A stretch of 64,000 bases of DNA from Channa striata (GCA_033026295.1 CM065168.1:27268306-27332305), one strand, 5' to 3'. Shown: positions 35,096-47,798, numbered from the stretch's first letter. Notes: a model not told the origin generated them from the letters alone. Numbers and translations are program-made.

Positions 35096-35999
35096 TAATT
35101 TAACGTTTACTTTTCAAACGATTCTTTTTCACTGCACACTGGCCTTTCTAGCACAGCTTCAGGAGAGGGCTACGCTGCGTTTTACTGCAGATAACTGTCT
35201 GTACAAGAGACAAATCAAACCTTTAAATCTTGAGAAAGCAGGCACCAAGGATGAAAAACTGAGATAAATTGGCTGTGACCTGAAAGGGCTTAAAGACTGC
35301 TACACAGTATAAATATTTATTGCATATTCATAAACTATATATTGGATACCCTTTTACTGTTGAACGCAGATTTCTATCATTTGTAAACCTGAAGTGCTTC
35401 AGCCATGTAACACAGTAAACTGCACCAGGACTGAAGGCATGATTCATCTTCTCCCAGGTTTCCAATTTGTAGGAGGTATCTGCATCGCCTGGCAACCTCC
35501 TTGAATTTGGTCTGGCTGTGCACTTAGAGACAGATTAAGACTATCACAGTGTGGGCCAGGGCTATGCAAATCAGATCATTTGATCAGTATCAAAGCACAA
35601 ATTCAGTGCAGAAAAAGTTCTTTGCATGATTGTGGAACTGACAACTATATTGTCTCTTCTTACTATATTTGTGTGTTATTAATCTCATTCTCATATAGGA
35701 AATAACAGAAGATTCCTCTCGCAGGTCTGGTGGTGTTCATCCCCTTTCAGAGACATGTTCCCTCACGTGGACATTAGGGAGACCAGGCTCCTGAGCCATG
35801 TACCTGAACATGTATCATTAAATCCCTCCAGCTAAGACACTCTCTATATGCAGCTACAACTTCCCCTGTGGCTACAAGCGCATCAGTCACTGATCACATT
35901 AGCATTAACACATTAAGGTCACCTCAGATTTGTTCATAAAGGTCATCTGTGTTTCGGTGTGAGCCTCAGATTTACATTTCGCATATGTTGCTCTAGAAT
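35096..35999. other. Unique noncoding DNA
   Basis: Mixed sequence without recognised genes or repeats. The stretch at about 35400-35580, containing TGCATCGCCTGGCAACCTCC, is repeat-free and may be conserved. Confidence 0.45.
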
Positions 36000-36480
36000 C
36001 AGACCGAAGCGTGGAACTAACTGAAAGTCTCTGCACTGAATATGCATGAATGTGGCACATCGTGTTCCGGATGCATAGGTGTCAATGATTTCCTCCGGAG
36101 TCATTATCATAAACTATGATTTACTACAATAGTAGCGTGGCTGCAGCACTACATGATTACCCAAAGCAGTGGCACATAATATTCTAACCTGCATAATAAG
36201 AGTCTCCCTCAAGAAGCAATATTACGTGAGATGTTCTGACGCTGGGTGTCGTTTCAATTCCACACTCTACCTGAAGTCTGGAGGGGGAGAAATGCCTGTC
36301 AATTTCCATATCGCCTTTTGATTTATTTTGAGCAGTTATTAAACTTCACCTCCCTCTGAGAATTTCCATAATGTTCTCTCTTACACTGGTATATATGAGG
36401 CACATAGACTGCCTGGCCCTACCAGCACATCTCTTATTAAATCTGTTGAGCTGTGAATTTACTCAAAGGCATGTATGATT
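36000..36480. promoter_or_regulatory. Candidate conserved noncoding block
   Basis: The block is evenly mixed and repeat-free. Examples are CTGTCAATTTCCATATCGCC, TTTTGATTTATTTTGAGCAG and GGCATGTATGATTAATG. Octamer- and homeobox-like AT cores lie among unique words, the pattern seen in developmental enhancers of fish. No coding frame of note exists. The assignment is texture-based and needs alignment. Confidence 0.22.
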
Positions 36481-36890
36481 AATGAAGGTAAGGATCCAAT
36501 ACAATATCTGTGCCTGTTTCACAACTTCACAACCCACAGCTTTGCTCTGATAGGGCGAAAGCAAGCAGACATTTCTCTCATCTCATCTAGAGCATTTCAA
36601 GGTACAGTAGCTGCTTTTGTTCATCATGCAGAGGTGGTGCTGGATCGTTAAATATCAGAATGCGATTACTGTATCGATAATTGCCCCTCTTGTCTGGGGG
36701 TTGTGCGTGTGCCGACCCCTGACACAAAACCATCTGGCTTTGTCGCTGCTATCCAGGAAGGAGTGTTGCCCATTTTGACGTGTAGCCGTGACAATGATTG
36801 TTTTTTTCGAGTGTGCATTCACTGCTCACATACTTGAAAGATAATGATAAACAACTTCAGTATTCAGACAACATAAAGAGGGCCAAACAC
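36481..36890. other. Unique noncoding DNA
   Basis: Nothing recognisable apart from GATTACTGTATCGATAAT near 36664, an unusual palindrome-like word. No gene. Confidence 0.45.
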
Positions 36891-37330
36891 AGTGAATAAT
36901 TTCCCTGCGTGTTTCTCGAAGCAGAATTGTGTTTGTGACGGCAGGGGGATTGCCAGTGCACACACACTGAAAACTGACTTTTTCCTCCTGCTTCGTGTCT
37001 GCCAGTCATCTCTCAGCAAGAATCCAATCCCATGTGGAGGAGAGAAACAAATTAAGCAATACATAAACGCTCAGAAATACATATCTGCCATGGTGGGCTC
37101 TTGCCTGAAATCCGTCAGCATGCCCCGGGAGGCTGGTGGAGCTCTTGCTGGGACGAAAACAGATGAAAACATCTTGACATCCAGACGCGCTTGCCTCAAG
37201 ATCCCTGAGCTCTCGCCGTTCGAAGCAGCCTACAAGTTGTAGAGAGTGATAGTTTGTCACTCCTGGGTCAATAAAGCCAGAGCCCCCTGTGGCATCCCAC
37301 TCCGTCACCTTTTAATTACAAACCTTTAAT
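36891..37330. promoter_or_regulatory. Candidate conserved block with overlapping open frames
   Basis: Both strands are open over much of this block: 36892-37242 (plus, 116 codons) and 37006-37308 (minus, 100 codons). Neither translation shows a domain, and both lack convincing splice signals at their edges. G+C is higher than in the surroundings and simple repeats are absent. The right edge is CACCTTTTAATTACAAACC followed by AATATTTAAAG. A conserved regulatory element is the better guess. An exon cannot be excluded. Confidence 0.22.
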
Positions 37331-39259
37331 ATTTAAAGAGAATTGAGGGGAAAAAGTTCAAGTCGAGGCAGAATGGAACACAAACTTTCTAATGTGCTCT
37401 CTTTATCTGCCTGACTTTCCCTAGGCTCAGTCTCTGAACGACTTTCTTCTCTCACTCTCTGCCGCCGCTTTATTCCCCACTTCACTTTCACCTTTACTCT
37501 TATCTTTGTCACCCTCATCTATCCTACTGGCCCAATTTCTCATCTTTCGCTGTCTCCAACTTTCAGCTACGGGTTCATAAAAGAATGACAAACAGACAGA
37601 TCTTCACAGATGAGTATATGGGGGAAAGTCAGGGGCGCTCACCTGCATCCATCAACGTCACCGTGCGCAGTTGGTGAGCCCCCGCCAGCATCCTGACATC
37701 ACAGCAGGAGTTACAAATGGATGTGACACTCTTGTTCCTTTCCTCACAATCCTCTCTTTTTGCTTGCGTGCCTCCCCAGCAGTGACATTCCCCTAAATAC
37801 AGTGGGTATCTCTCACAGCCGCTACTGTGAAGATCTATTTTCAATCTTTAACCTGCAGCATTTTAGAGATGTGAGCTTTTACCTCAGTCTTGTATATCTG
37901 CGCCTCGTTCCCAGCCGTTTGGGTTCCATCAGCGGCAACAATGGCAACATGACACATCTCTCTTCCTCTCTCTTGCTTCCACATGCGGAAGGAGTTACAG
38001 TATGTGAATATTTGGCTTGTGACGGCGGGTGATAATGGTGTGACCTTCAGGTATAATAAGGTTTGATTCGCACAAGAGCAAATTAATGTGCAGACAAGAG
38101 GCTAGAGAGCACCGCGTGGGAAGTGGTAGAGCTGTAGGATCCACAAAAGGTTATGATTACAGTCATTAAGGAAACATACTAGACAGAGGAAATGGATTAA
38201 ATTACTGGCTTTCTGTTGTGAAACATATTTTTTGACAGGAATGACCAGGTCAGACTGCTGCTGTTCTCGGTGCTGTGGCTAAATTATATTATCTACGCAA
38301 TATTATGTGGAAGGTTTTATACTGTGCATTTGTTGGGATGGCAACATCAATAATTATAGTAAGGCTGTAGGTGGTTTTCTTCCTTTTAAAGATGTGGGTT
38401 TAAAAGAACACATGGTTCCAACAGGATGCTGGGACTGGGATAGTAGAGCTTGCATTACAAGTACACTGCTTATCAGCACAGTGTCAACTCCTGGAGGTTT
38501 CTGCAGCTCATGAACGCACCGCAGGACAACAGGTGTCAACCATGCAAGCAGTGTAGCCCGCAGTAGATTTACTTCTTTATTTTTTGTTTTGTTCCATTTC
38601 CTTGCTGCACTCTCACCCTTCTGCTGAGTGTGCATTCACCTAAAACACAGAGATGTGGCCCAGTTAGAAACTGGTGATTCTCTGCCAAGTGTTCGTCCAT
38701 TCATATGCCGTCCAAAGGAACAAAAAAAGCCATGCAAAATGCTTCCAAACAATAAACAGTGGAGACAAATGAAGCAGGATTAAATGTGTGATCCGCTGTG
38801 ATAAAAGCATTAGCAGAAGAAAACCACATGACAAGTTTTTCAGTATCAATCCAACTTTACTATTACAACCCTATGCTTTCAGCTTTTTGACTTTCATTTT
38901 TTAACACCTTCCATATACTGGTTGAAAGGTAGCAATTACTGGTGCAGAATGCCATATTTTTTGAATGTGGAAGTCTGCCAATAATAAATACCTAATTTAA
39001 AATTTGTCACTGGTGTTGACAATGACGAAGATGTCTTGTCAGATGTTCTGCCCAGTCAGTTTGAGCCCTTATCATGCCATTGAAAAACAATTTTCAGTCA
39101 TATCATTATTAGCCCATAGTTTGAGTTTGCACCCCCCTGGCATATGCATGTTTAGTGAGACATGTGACAAAAGTTGCAATTTGTTCAACTTGTCCTCCAT
39201 CGTTAACACTCATTTATATTGACTCGCAAGTGGCAGCGAGTTTCAGCAGGTCTGTCCTT
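37331..39259. other. Unique noncoding DNA
   Basis: A pyrimidine-rich stretch (about 37385-37560) gives the Arg/Lys/Glu-rich minus-strand frame at 37333-37518, a compositional artefact. The remaining frames are short and unrecognised. No transposon was found. Confidence 0.5.
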
Positions 39260-39421
39260 TTCTGTGCTTTTCTTCCCGTCTTCTAATGTTTATGTCCATG
39301 CTGTATGTTTGCTGTATGTTTTTTCTGTAAACCTCTATGGAGTCGTGCAACTAAGGGTAAATTTTTTTATCATTTCTTCAAGAATTTACCCACTGTGGGA
39401 TCAATAAAGTCTTATCTTATA
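39260..39421 (+). mobile_element. LINE 3' end with AATAAAG and TCTTA tail
   Basis: The segment ends AATTTACCCACTGTGGGATC, then AATAAAGTCTTATCTTAT. This matches the widespread 3' terminus of CR1/L2/Rex-type fish LINEs, usually 'gaatttccc(c/t)...gggat.aataaag' followed by short tandem tail units. A T-rich 3' UTR-like stretch precedes it. The left end is approximate, and no target-site duplication was found, so the copy is old or the boundary is misjudged. Confidence 0.6.
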
Positions 39422-42400
39422 TGACCCATTGAACCTGAAGCCGCACTGGGAGTCAGACATTGCAGCCCTGTTGTCAACAGGAAACCAAATGGCAAACAAC
39501 TGCTTCTGCCACAAAATGAGAGATTTACATAACATATGTATGTGCTCTAAACACTGACCAAACATGGTATTTAAATGGTTTAAGCACAGCAGTGGTGAGA
39601 GTTAGACACAGGTAGGTTGCTGTTTCGGGATAGAAACACAGTCGCAGCTCTTGTTTCACACTGGTCTTGAAGTCCAGCCTCCTGTGTGAAATTCCTTCTT
39701 TTGTAACCTATTAAACTGCAACTGTCTTCCAAACAAAGGTTTTACAGACTAAATACTATGTGATATGATAATTTTAAATATCTACTACAGCCATTATATG
39801 ATGCCAAATGGTAATCTCGATCTATAGGTTGTTGTACGGATGTTGTATATCTGATCTCTAACAATTTGTGTTTTGAGCCTAAACTAAAAGCATGCATTTT
39901 TTTTCTAAAATGAAACAACATTGCAGCGCTAAATATTACATACTTATCACCTGCTGAACTGTTAACATGTAGAGTAGGTACCTATTGGCCCATAACTATG
40001 GTTAATACAAATATATTATGTTAATAACATGTAGTGGTCCTTGAATGGCACGATAGGATAAAAAGCGTTTCATAAAACAGCTGCATACAGGTGCTGTCCG
40101 AATGTTTTTGTGCAATAAATGCCAGAAAAGCCACTTTACTCATTGTTTAAATAGATATTACTGTTTCCAAACAATTGCTTTCCTAATCAGCTAGACATGA
40201 TGGTGTTTTAAAGACGAATGTAAAAACAAGTACATTACATTTATGGGAAATTTCAAATACTAAACATTTCAAAAAAATGTTATAACAATGAAAACCTTTG
40301 CCTGCCAAAATGCAAAATCTTGCATTACAGCATCAAGTCTGTCTAACTAGCATTATGAAATCAACTCTGTGTTTAGGGAGTTACAGTAATGTCAAAGGAT
40401 GATCAAGGGCTGGTTTCATAGGGGAAAATGTAACTGTCAATTCACAAACAACTTTTTTTATTGCTTTTAAACAAATTTACAATCTTTCTCTAACTCTCTC
40501 ATTAGTAGGTTTCTCGCCTGAACCCAATCAGACACAGGAAAAAAAAACATAATATGCAATAATTTCCTCATTGCGTACCCCCCAAAAACGCAATTGTGTT
40601 TGCAGTTTAGCTGTGTAGAAACGTAATTTTTTCAGATTTTTCTAAATATTCATGCACTATGACCACGAGACTTCAGCCATCCACAGTAAACATAAATATC
40701 ACAAAATGACTGACTGGTGACTTAGGCATCCAAAATTACGTTCACTGTCTATCACTGCACTGACCTTGGATTACCTTTATAAGTTTACCAGAACTGTACA
40801 CAACTCCATGCTCCTCATCACACCTCAGCCTCTTTCTTCTCTGTAGGGGGGAGGATCCATGCTGGGGACACCAAAACTAAAAAGCATTAACAGCCGCAGT
40901 CAAGGCTTCACTGGGGCCTAGTCGACACAGCTGCAAATAGTAATAATGTTATCAAAAGTTCCCGAGAGTACACATGGGTACACTGCTGCCATGAAAAACC
41001 AGATGTTTACTGTAGTTTGGCACTTATGATTTGACATTAAAAAGCTTTTCATGACTACCTGTTAAATGTCTGATGTATAAACACCCCATGGTCACAGATG
41101 TTGTTTGATGCAGAATACACACTCCCTTCAGAATTAAAAGTAATTCTGAAACAATGAAAGAACCTTTAAGATTATGTGCTGCATCCCAATTTGTGCTTCT
41201 ACTTTCCCCTAGAGTTCTGCTGTTCATGATGAATGCTATAGGGGAGAGACTGGATCCCCAATGGCGCCAGATGGCTGCCAGTTTCCTAGTTGCTGTCTAG
41301 TCAGCTGTTCACAAAGCAGCCGATTGTGCATGTGGGGAGAACGGGCTAACACCCAAGGCCTTTCAAATACTCAAAGACGCAGTCAAGCGCAATCCAGACA
41401 CTTTGCAAGTACATGTCCCACTGTACTTGTAAGGATTTTAACAGACTATATTCATCCCTTAAACCTCTATTCTAAATGCTTAACTTTAAACTCTAAGACA
41501 TAGGAGCTCCAAAAAGGCCTGTCCTAAAAGACACAACCCCAATGGAAGTTTGAGCCTTTACCTGCATTTCCATCCCTACCCATCACAGCAGCCCTCAGTA
41601 AACGTTCTGTCTAAAGTCTTATAATGAAGGCACAATAGCATATTCCTGTGCCCTCAGAGTGAAACTATCCACGACTACTGCTCGCACTGACTTAGGCTAA
41701 CATTAGGGAATGCATTTGCAGACTTTATTTAGAAGCAATACATTAAGCACCCACAGCACTAAGCGCAGCTTATGGACACTCACTGAAAGCTAATAGATGC
41801 TTTTTGGTGAGTCAGATGATGTAATGTAATGGCAGATTTAGTGTTTAGGGGGCCCCAGTCAAACCCAAATCCAATGAGGACTCCCCTGAGCTTTGTTCTC
41901 ACTTATTCTCCAGCAGAGAATGTGATTGATATTTAGCGGGTTGCTGATTGCCATAGATTGAGCCATTACAGTAGTTCCTTCCTTTTCCTGCAACTCCTCT
42001 TCAATCACAAATTTTAAGCTTGTTTACTGGGTTTCGCTTGTGTCTTCCATGGAAGTGACAAAAGTCAATTTAGCAGCACACTAAAACTTGACCATCTAAA
42101 CTTCAGGAACATCTTATTGTATCCTCAAAATCCACTGACTTCATGCTCAGTGGAGAGAACAGCAAGTGATGAGAACGTGTCCTGTAATGTGGTCAGTAAG
42201 AGATGACATTTAATGAGCTTCAAATACAAAATCTGTTTCCAGAAGTCACTGTTGCATTGCAAGATGGGGTTTTTCTCAGAAATGTATCGCAGATGGTGAT
42301 GACATACTGTATGTCAGGTGAGACTAATAAAAATTGTCAACCTTTCCACTTTTATTGTGCATTTAAACACTTCATGTGTATTTTCCTGATAGTTTGCTTG

Positions 42401-43308
42401 GTGAGATTTTAAATGCTGAATATTTTGAATGCTGCAATGTCCTGCTCTTGTCATGTCCAGATTAGGAACTACAGATTCATGAGAGCTCAAGTGCTAATAA
42501 GTCATAAATCAACCTCTGTGGCTTTAATTTCAATTCCACATAGGTCAGTGAGAACTTCCAAAATCAGCTTTTTGGATGAGAGGTGAAATGCCTTCGAAAA
42601 CTTCATGTTCCATGTCCATTTGCCACCAAATAATACATACAGTGTGGGATAGTCAATCTGCTACTCCAGAAATCCTCCAAATGACATCATTGTGACAACA
42701 AGCTGAGTATTGATGAGGGTGACATAAAACCAATATGGTCACAGTATTCCCCCCTCACATTTTCTCTTGAGTCTCAGATTGAACTAATTGTGTTACCCAC
42801 TGTCCACGGCCCGACTCATTTATTCCCCTCAGTTCATGTTCGTTTTTAACTTTCAGGCCATTCCTACTTAATTTTCCTTATAAGCCTTTGAGTAGTTCAC
42901 ATTTATTGAAGCCTTGTGCAGTTTTTGGAGCTCAGCCTAAACTGGTTTGTTTAGGTTTGTAGCCTTGCAATAACTAATTTTGTGACTTGTTACACTTTGC
43001 TGCATTCACATGATTTCTGTTATTTCCCTGTGTTTGAACCATTGGTTACATGGTTACATAAAAAAAAAACTTACATTTTAACAGGAAAGCGTCTACTGGT
43101 GTCTTTGCACATGGTGTATAGTTTGCTGCACACCCACAACCTACAATTATCTCAAAATCTATTACAAACAAAACTTGACATGTTAATATGAAACCTGACC
43201 TGATCCATAATTAAATATAGATTAAAACTGCAGTTGGACAGTGAAGGAAGGAGCTCGATGCACAGGATAATATCAAGGCAAGAAAAGACAATAGGTATTA
43301 AATGTTGG
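39422..43308. other. Unique noncoding DNA
   Basis: No gene or clear transposon was found. Long A/T-rich stretches (39700-40680) alternate with mixed sequence. TTACAGTAATGTC-type words and A8 runs are incidental. Frames 41261-41503, 42203-42412 and 42982-43191 have no recognisable similarity. Confidence 0.5.
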
Positions 43309-43328
43309 TATATATATATATATATATA
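43309..43328. repeat. (TA)9-10 microsatellite
   Basis: A pure TA array lies between GTTGG and AATAGTAGG. TA arrays are unstable and readily melted. Confidence 0.95.
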
Positions 43329-44139
43329 AATAGTAGGAAACACAAACAACATCTATAATTTCAGTTAAGGTTTGCTTTTTCTTGCTTCTGGTCAGAACAA
43401 AATCCATGGCACACTGACACGTCTCCGAAATCCTGCTAACCGGCCTCATGTCCAGTCACATTGTCAAAATGAGTGGGAAAAAATGGTTAAGTGATGAAAG
43501 ACAATGGATAGATGAAAAAAACCAAACTTCACAGACACAAATCAGTGTTTTTAAATATGCTAAAGTTTATAATATGTGCCAGCCACATACCAGTGTGCAC
43601 ACATGTATGTATTCAGCCTGTCTTCAACATTACACCTGGCGCTCTCTTTAATGCCAGCAGTCACCAACATTTTTGTGTCTTTGACCTCTTTTAGAAAAAT
43701 GGAGCTTAATTGAAACATGTAATGTCAAGAACATAGAGAACCTACGTAAGTGAGCCTTCTCAGACACAGCCCCACCACAACATCGGTGAACAGTGGATCT
43801 CCTGTGATTCAATTTACCATGTGGTGTATGCAGCCTTGCCATATACAGTATGCGGATGATGCAGGCGGATATATGCAGGAGGCGGCTCACAATCTAAAAC
43901 CTTCCAGATTTGGGGCTCCTCTCTGGAGAGACAAAGCAATTAAAAGTGACAGCAGAGTCTTATCCAGCTTTTGTCTTTGTGTTGCTCAAAAGTCTCTTCT
44001 TTTCTTCCTCATTTCCCTCTCTTCCACCCGCTCTTCTTCTCGTCATTTGTTGGAGCTGGTCTATTTTTAAGGCCAGGGTGCAGCAGGGTGGGGGTAGGTA
44101 GGGGGCCATCTTTTGTCTTTGTTGCTCAGGATATTCAAG
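43329..44139. other. Unique noncoding DNA
   Basis: No gene could be supported. The 106-codon frame at 43750-44070 contains the word YADD, but none of the surrounding reverse-transcriptase blocks. A GGGTGGGGGTAGGTAGGGGG stretch at 44086-44105 is G-rich. Confidence 0.5.
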
Positions 44140-44345
44140 TGTAATTGCTGCACTTGGTGCTAATTAACGGTCTAACGGAGATAAGCTGGCAAGAGGCTCA
44201 GAGCAGTATCTGTGCGGATTCGCTGATAAAGGGACACTTTCAAGCGGAAGCAGACACCCACATGACAACCTATCAGACATGGACTAACTGAGAAGGAACA
44301 TTCCTTTCATTATAATTAGGTCGGCTACGTAGGTTTTAAGAGAGC
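44140..44345. promoter_or_regulatory. Candidate conserved noncoding block
   Basis: Repeat-free, mixed sequence includes GTGCTAATTAACGGTCTAAC and TCATTATAATTAGGTCGGCT, two TAATTA-type cores about 150 bases apart, with CTGATAAAG (GATA-like) between. The texture resembles a developmental enhancer. No alignment was possible. Confidence 0.22.
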
Positions 44346-44644
44346 AACCATAAAAAGTTTTTGTTTACTCTATTTTTCGATTTTGTTTGGAAGTTTTTTA
44401 AAAGAACATTGGCTGTCGTGAGCTCAAACTTCTGCCTGGTTTTGATTGTCAGAAAGCTTGGAGATGGACTACGTATGACTCATCGGTTCTTGGGTTGAAA
44501 AAGGTCAAGGAGTCATCGAAAGCTATAGAATGTGACATTGTAGAAAAGAATGGCTGTTGCTACTGTAACTGTGCTTTAAAGTCGCTATCAAAGAGGACTT
44601 GTGAAGAAGATCCCTTGAGAGCATTAGCGCATAATACACAACAG
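44346..44644. other. Unique noncoding DNA
   Basis: Nothing recognisable. The frame at 44495-44731 runs into the adjacent CA array and is not protein-like. Confidence 0.45.
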
Positions 44645-44662
44645 ACACACACACACACACAC
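44645..44662. repeat. (AC)9 microsatellite
   Basis: A short pure AC array. It is followed by TGTCTCTCAAAAGAGACA (44669-44686), a small perfect inverted repeat. Confidence 0.92.
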
Positions 44663-44989
44663 TCAATGTCTCTCAAAAGAGACATTGTTGTGGGTATGGC
44701 AGCCATGGCGAAGTTCACTGGTACGTTTTAGCTCTGTATCATCTCTGAGAAGTTCAGGAGTTAATCCGTCAGTGACGACAGAGCCTTAATATAGAGGCCA
44801 AGGAGGAGAGGGAATGTGTGCTGAGGGATTATGGGTAAGCAGATGAGCAAACATTAAACATTATAACAGTAAACACCGATGGATTGGGTCTTGTTAAAAA
44901 AAAAAAGAGAGGGGGGGATCAGGAGGGAGCTACTGCTGAAATTGGAAGGGGGAGTTTGTTTGATGAAGTGGTTCCCCCTGCTGTTTGCA

Positions 44990-45500
44990 AACGTGAAAAT
45001 GTTGTTTTTCACGAGCGCAATTTTTCATAACATTGCAATCTGGGAGGACTCATCCCCAGCTATTTTTGGTCATTACAAAGCAAATTATAGCTGAATGGCA
45101 AGGCAATTTCCAGATAATCACTGGTGTTGCGGAGACAGACATTGGTGCCTACTTCTTTCTGCTGATGGCAGTACATTTCACTCTGCAGTTGAAACCTAAA
45201 GTATTGCTCTATTCTCTCAGCCAGGGCCTATTATTCCTCGCCTCTGTCCTTAAAAGATTCAATTCCACAGTCAGTCTGTTAAACCTGGCATCAACAAGGA
45301 GTGGCCCATTCCCTGTGGACTGCTGCTTTTTCCTTCCTCTCCTCTGTTTTCACTCACGGAATCTTCCTCTCAACATCGCCTCTTTCGTTCTCTAAATGAT
45401 CAGATAGGATAATGGAGGCGAGCTGCAGCACACCGATTATTTTTGTCACGTTTTATCTCCATGGGGGTTTCATTTTAGCGGCAGCGATCATTATCTAGGA
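44990..45500. promoter_or_regulatory. Candidate conserved noncoding block
   Basis: About 500 bases of mixed, repeat-free sequence include GCAAATTATAGCTGAATGGC, TTTCCAGATAATCACTGGTG and AGCGGCAGCGATCATTATCT. A 120-codon plus-strand frame (45033-45395) crosses it. Its translation is hydrophobic and domain-free, and I see no convincing splice acceptor and donor pair, so I do not call it an exon. Regulatory conservation is the preferred but unproven reading. Confidence 0.25.
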
Positions 45501-46349
45501 ATGGAGGGTCCCATGTGTGACATGTCATGACAACCACTGCCTAATTTGGTACTAGCTCACCACATATCAGATAAATCTCTGCTTCTGTGTTTGCACAGAT
45601 GAGGCAGATGGAAGGGGCATTTTACATTTACATTACTCAATGCGTGTGATGTATTTACCTGCAAATTGAAGCTTTTTAGGGGCAAGGCTAAGGCCATGGA
45701 AATGCTCGGGTCCCAAACGAGGTAAAAAACCAATTACGAGGTAGCACAACGATGATGCTATGACACTGCAGAGAGGCGGGAAAGCACAGATGACAGACAG
45801 GGGAACCGCCCCTGAGGACTACGAGGTAATAGCTGTCCCCGTGGCTCAACGACAGGGTTAGGAAACAAATGTCATCAACACAACACGGTGGAGAGCAGCT
45901 GGGCAGCTGCAGGACTCTGGTCGACAGATTAAAACAGAATGAGGGCAGTGACTGTTGTGGTAAAGCAGCATCAAAATAAAAAGACGTGGGAAAGGAAAAC
46001 TGTTTTCGCGGAGGTTACAGGAAGTTTGATCACTGCTTGCTACATAGACAGTTTCATTGTATCGAGTTTAAAATATAACTACTGAGAAAAAAACGCAGTT
46101 CTTACCATCTGTCTCTACTTTACCTGCAACGCCCCCTCCTTCCCCTCCACCTCGCCACTTGTTTCGTGTCTGCTTTCCCTGCAGCGTTTGTGTTTACTCG
46201 TTCTGCGGCAACAGTTTCCCTTTCCTTCCTCTCTCTTGTTTCTACTTCCATTCTTTCCAAGCCAGTGGCTGGGGTCTTTAATCGTCAGTGGCACCTGTCC
46301 CCAAGAGCCGTAATGTCCTCCATCCATCAGTGAGGAATGACAGGCTGTA
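45501..46349. other. Unique noncoding DNA
   Basis: No gene. Mixed sequence with a slightly higher G+C content (45700-45960) and a pyrimidine-rich stretch near 46125-46260. Nothing recognisable. Confidence 0.5.
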
Positions 46350-46378
46350 CCCCCCCCAACCACCCACCCTCCCACCCT
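46350..46378 (-). repeat. C-rich tract, quadruplex-capable on the minus strand
   Basis: C8, then AACCACCCACCCTCCCACCC, gives at least five C runs of three or more with one- to five-base spacers. The minus strand therefore fits the G-quadruplex pattern. Confidence 0.8.
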
Positions 46379-47620
46379 CCGACCAAGGCAGGCAGGTGGG
46401 GAGGCTTCACACTCTACCGGACCAGAGCGGCTGGAAGGTTTGTGTGTTGTAGATGCTGACGCTCATGGTCACTGGTTCTGGACTCTTAATCATCCAGGCT
46501 TGATGTGTGTGTCTCACCCTTCCTGCCTCAACCCCTAAAGCACTTCCTACACATCCCCAGGGGGTGAGGGAGGATAGAGGACACCCAGGACTGTTCCTCT
46601 AAAGAATGATTGATCTCAAAGCTTAGTGACATCCACTAATGCTGTGATTGATGCGGGGCGTCAACAGGAAGTCAGCCAGGTTTCTGTTTCAGGATTGGCG
46701 AGCACTGCTTGATTGTTAAATCGATATGTTGGAAATTAATTTGTCCAAAATCTGATATCACACGTCTCAAACATATGGGTTGATGGGTTTCAAATGTGCT
46801 TGTAGAATCGGTTTATAGTGAGGAGGTTGTTATCAGGACTTGAAAAGATTCTAATGACTTTCTATTGATAACCAGCTTTACCTATGTGTAAATATTATAT
46901 GGTTGATATGATGATTACCCTATATGGATTATATGACCATGTATTATAGATTACGCAACGTTTTTACGCTTGAGAGTTGTGGGGTCATTTGATCGATCGG
47001 TATTGACCACAGCATTAGTTAGATGTTGCACCTATCTCTCGTATCTCTCGGCCGACAGGCATCAGCTGCTTGGCTTTGAAAATCTGTCGCCGAGTGTGTG
47101 TAATACATTGTTAAAAAACCACACTGCTCACTGAATAAACACCTGATGCTAACAGGAGTCTAGATGGACTCCTGGGGACCGACTTTCACTGTAATATCAT
47201 TATTTTGTGACACTGCAGTTCATTCACTCATACTGCTGTGAGAAAATCAAGGATTATGTATGAGTAACCACATTACTTACAGTATGTCTCCTGTAAACAT
47301 TTTAATATGATCATTAGACTCCAAGCCTGCGCAGAGGGAGCACATTTAACCCGTTTACACATTTAAATAATATGTTCATTATCAGCATAATGCAATTACA
47401 AGTGTATGCCCAAACAATTTAATAAAACTGCTCCCAATAACCAGCCACCAATGCACAATGTAATTTTAAACTGGTAAAAATACGTTTTAGGGGACAGGGT
47501 TGTTAACTCATAACACAGATATGGACACTGGATGTCCCAAGTATACTCACAGGTTCTTACAGGTTAAAGAAAATCTTATTTTTATACCGGATCTCCTAGA
47601 CAGACTTAAGTTTGTTTTAG
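46379..47620. other. Unique noncoding DNA
   Basis: No gene or clear transposon was found. A TATCTCTCG duplication occurs near 47034-47050. Confidence 0.5.
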
Positions 47621-47690
47621 AGTTTGGGTCACAGGGGGTCTGGAGCTTATTCCAGCTTTCATAGGGCAAGTGGCCTCCAGTCTGTCTCAG
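47621..47690 (+). mobile_element. Short fish interspersed-repeat fragment
   Basis: TTTGGGTCACAGGGGGTCTG and GAGCTTATTCCAGCTTTCAT followed by AGGGCAAGTGGCC match the common fish repeat segment usually reading 'gggtcgcgggggg(c)tggagcctatcccagctgtcatagggcgagaggc'. Only about 70 bases are recognisable. The family has no coding content here and its ends cannot be placed. Confidence 0.55.
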
Positions 47691-47798
47691 GAATCTTTAG
47701 ACATATATACATCAATTAATTTTTGGTCCTGCACAGGTGACTGTGGCTCTGAATGTAGAGCAGGTTGACTAAAAATGCTTTAAGGACATCTTTATATA

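Noticed and set aside
37260..37290. Second CTCF-like site (GCCCCCTGTGGCAT)
   Set aside because: One base of the core is missing relative to the consensus, so the match is not convincing.
36892..37308. Overlapping 116- and 100-codon frames on opposite strands
   Set aside because: Both cannot plausibly code. Neither has domains or splice sites, so a regulatory element is more likely.
39385..39421. AATAAAG read as the polyadenylation signal of a host gene
   Set aside because: The surrounding sequence matches a LINE 3' terminus with tandem tail units, which explains it better.
43750..44070. 106-codon frame containing the reverse-transcriptase-like word YADD
   Set aside because: None of the neighbouring reverse-transcriptase blocks is present on either side. 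A four-residue match is expected by chance.
45033..45395. 120-codon plus-strand frame considered as an exon or gene
   Set aside because: No recognisable domain and no acceptor/donor pair. It is kept only as a note within a candidate conserved block.
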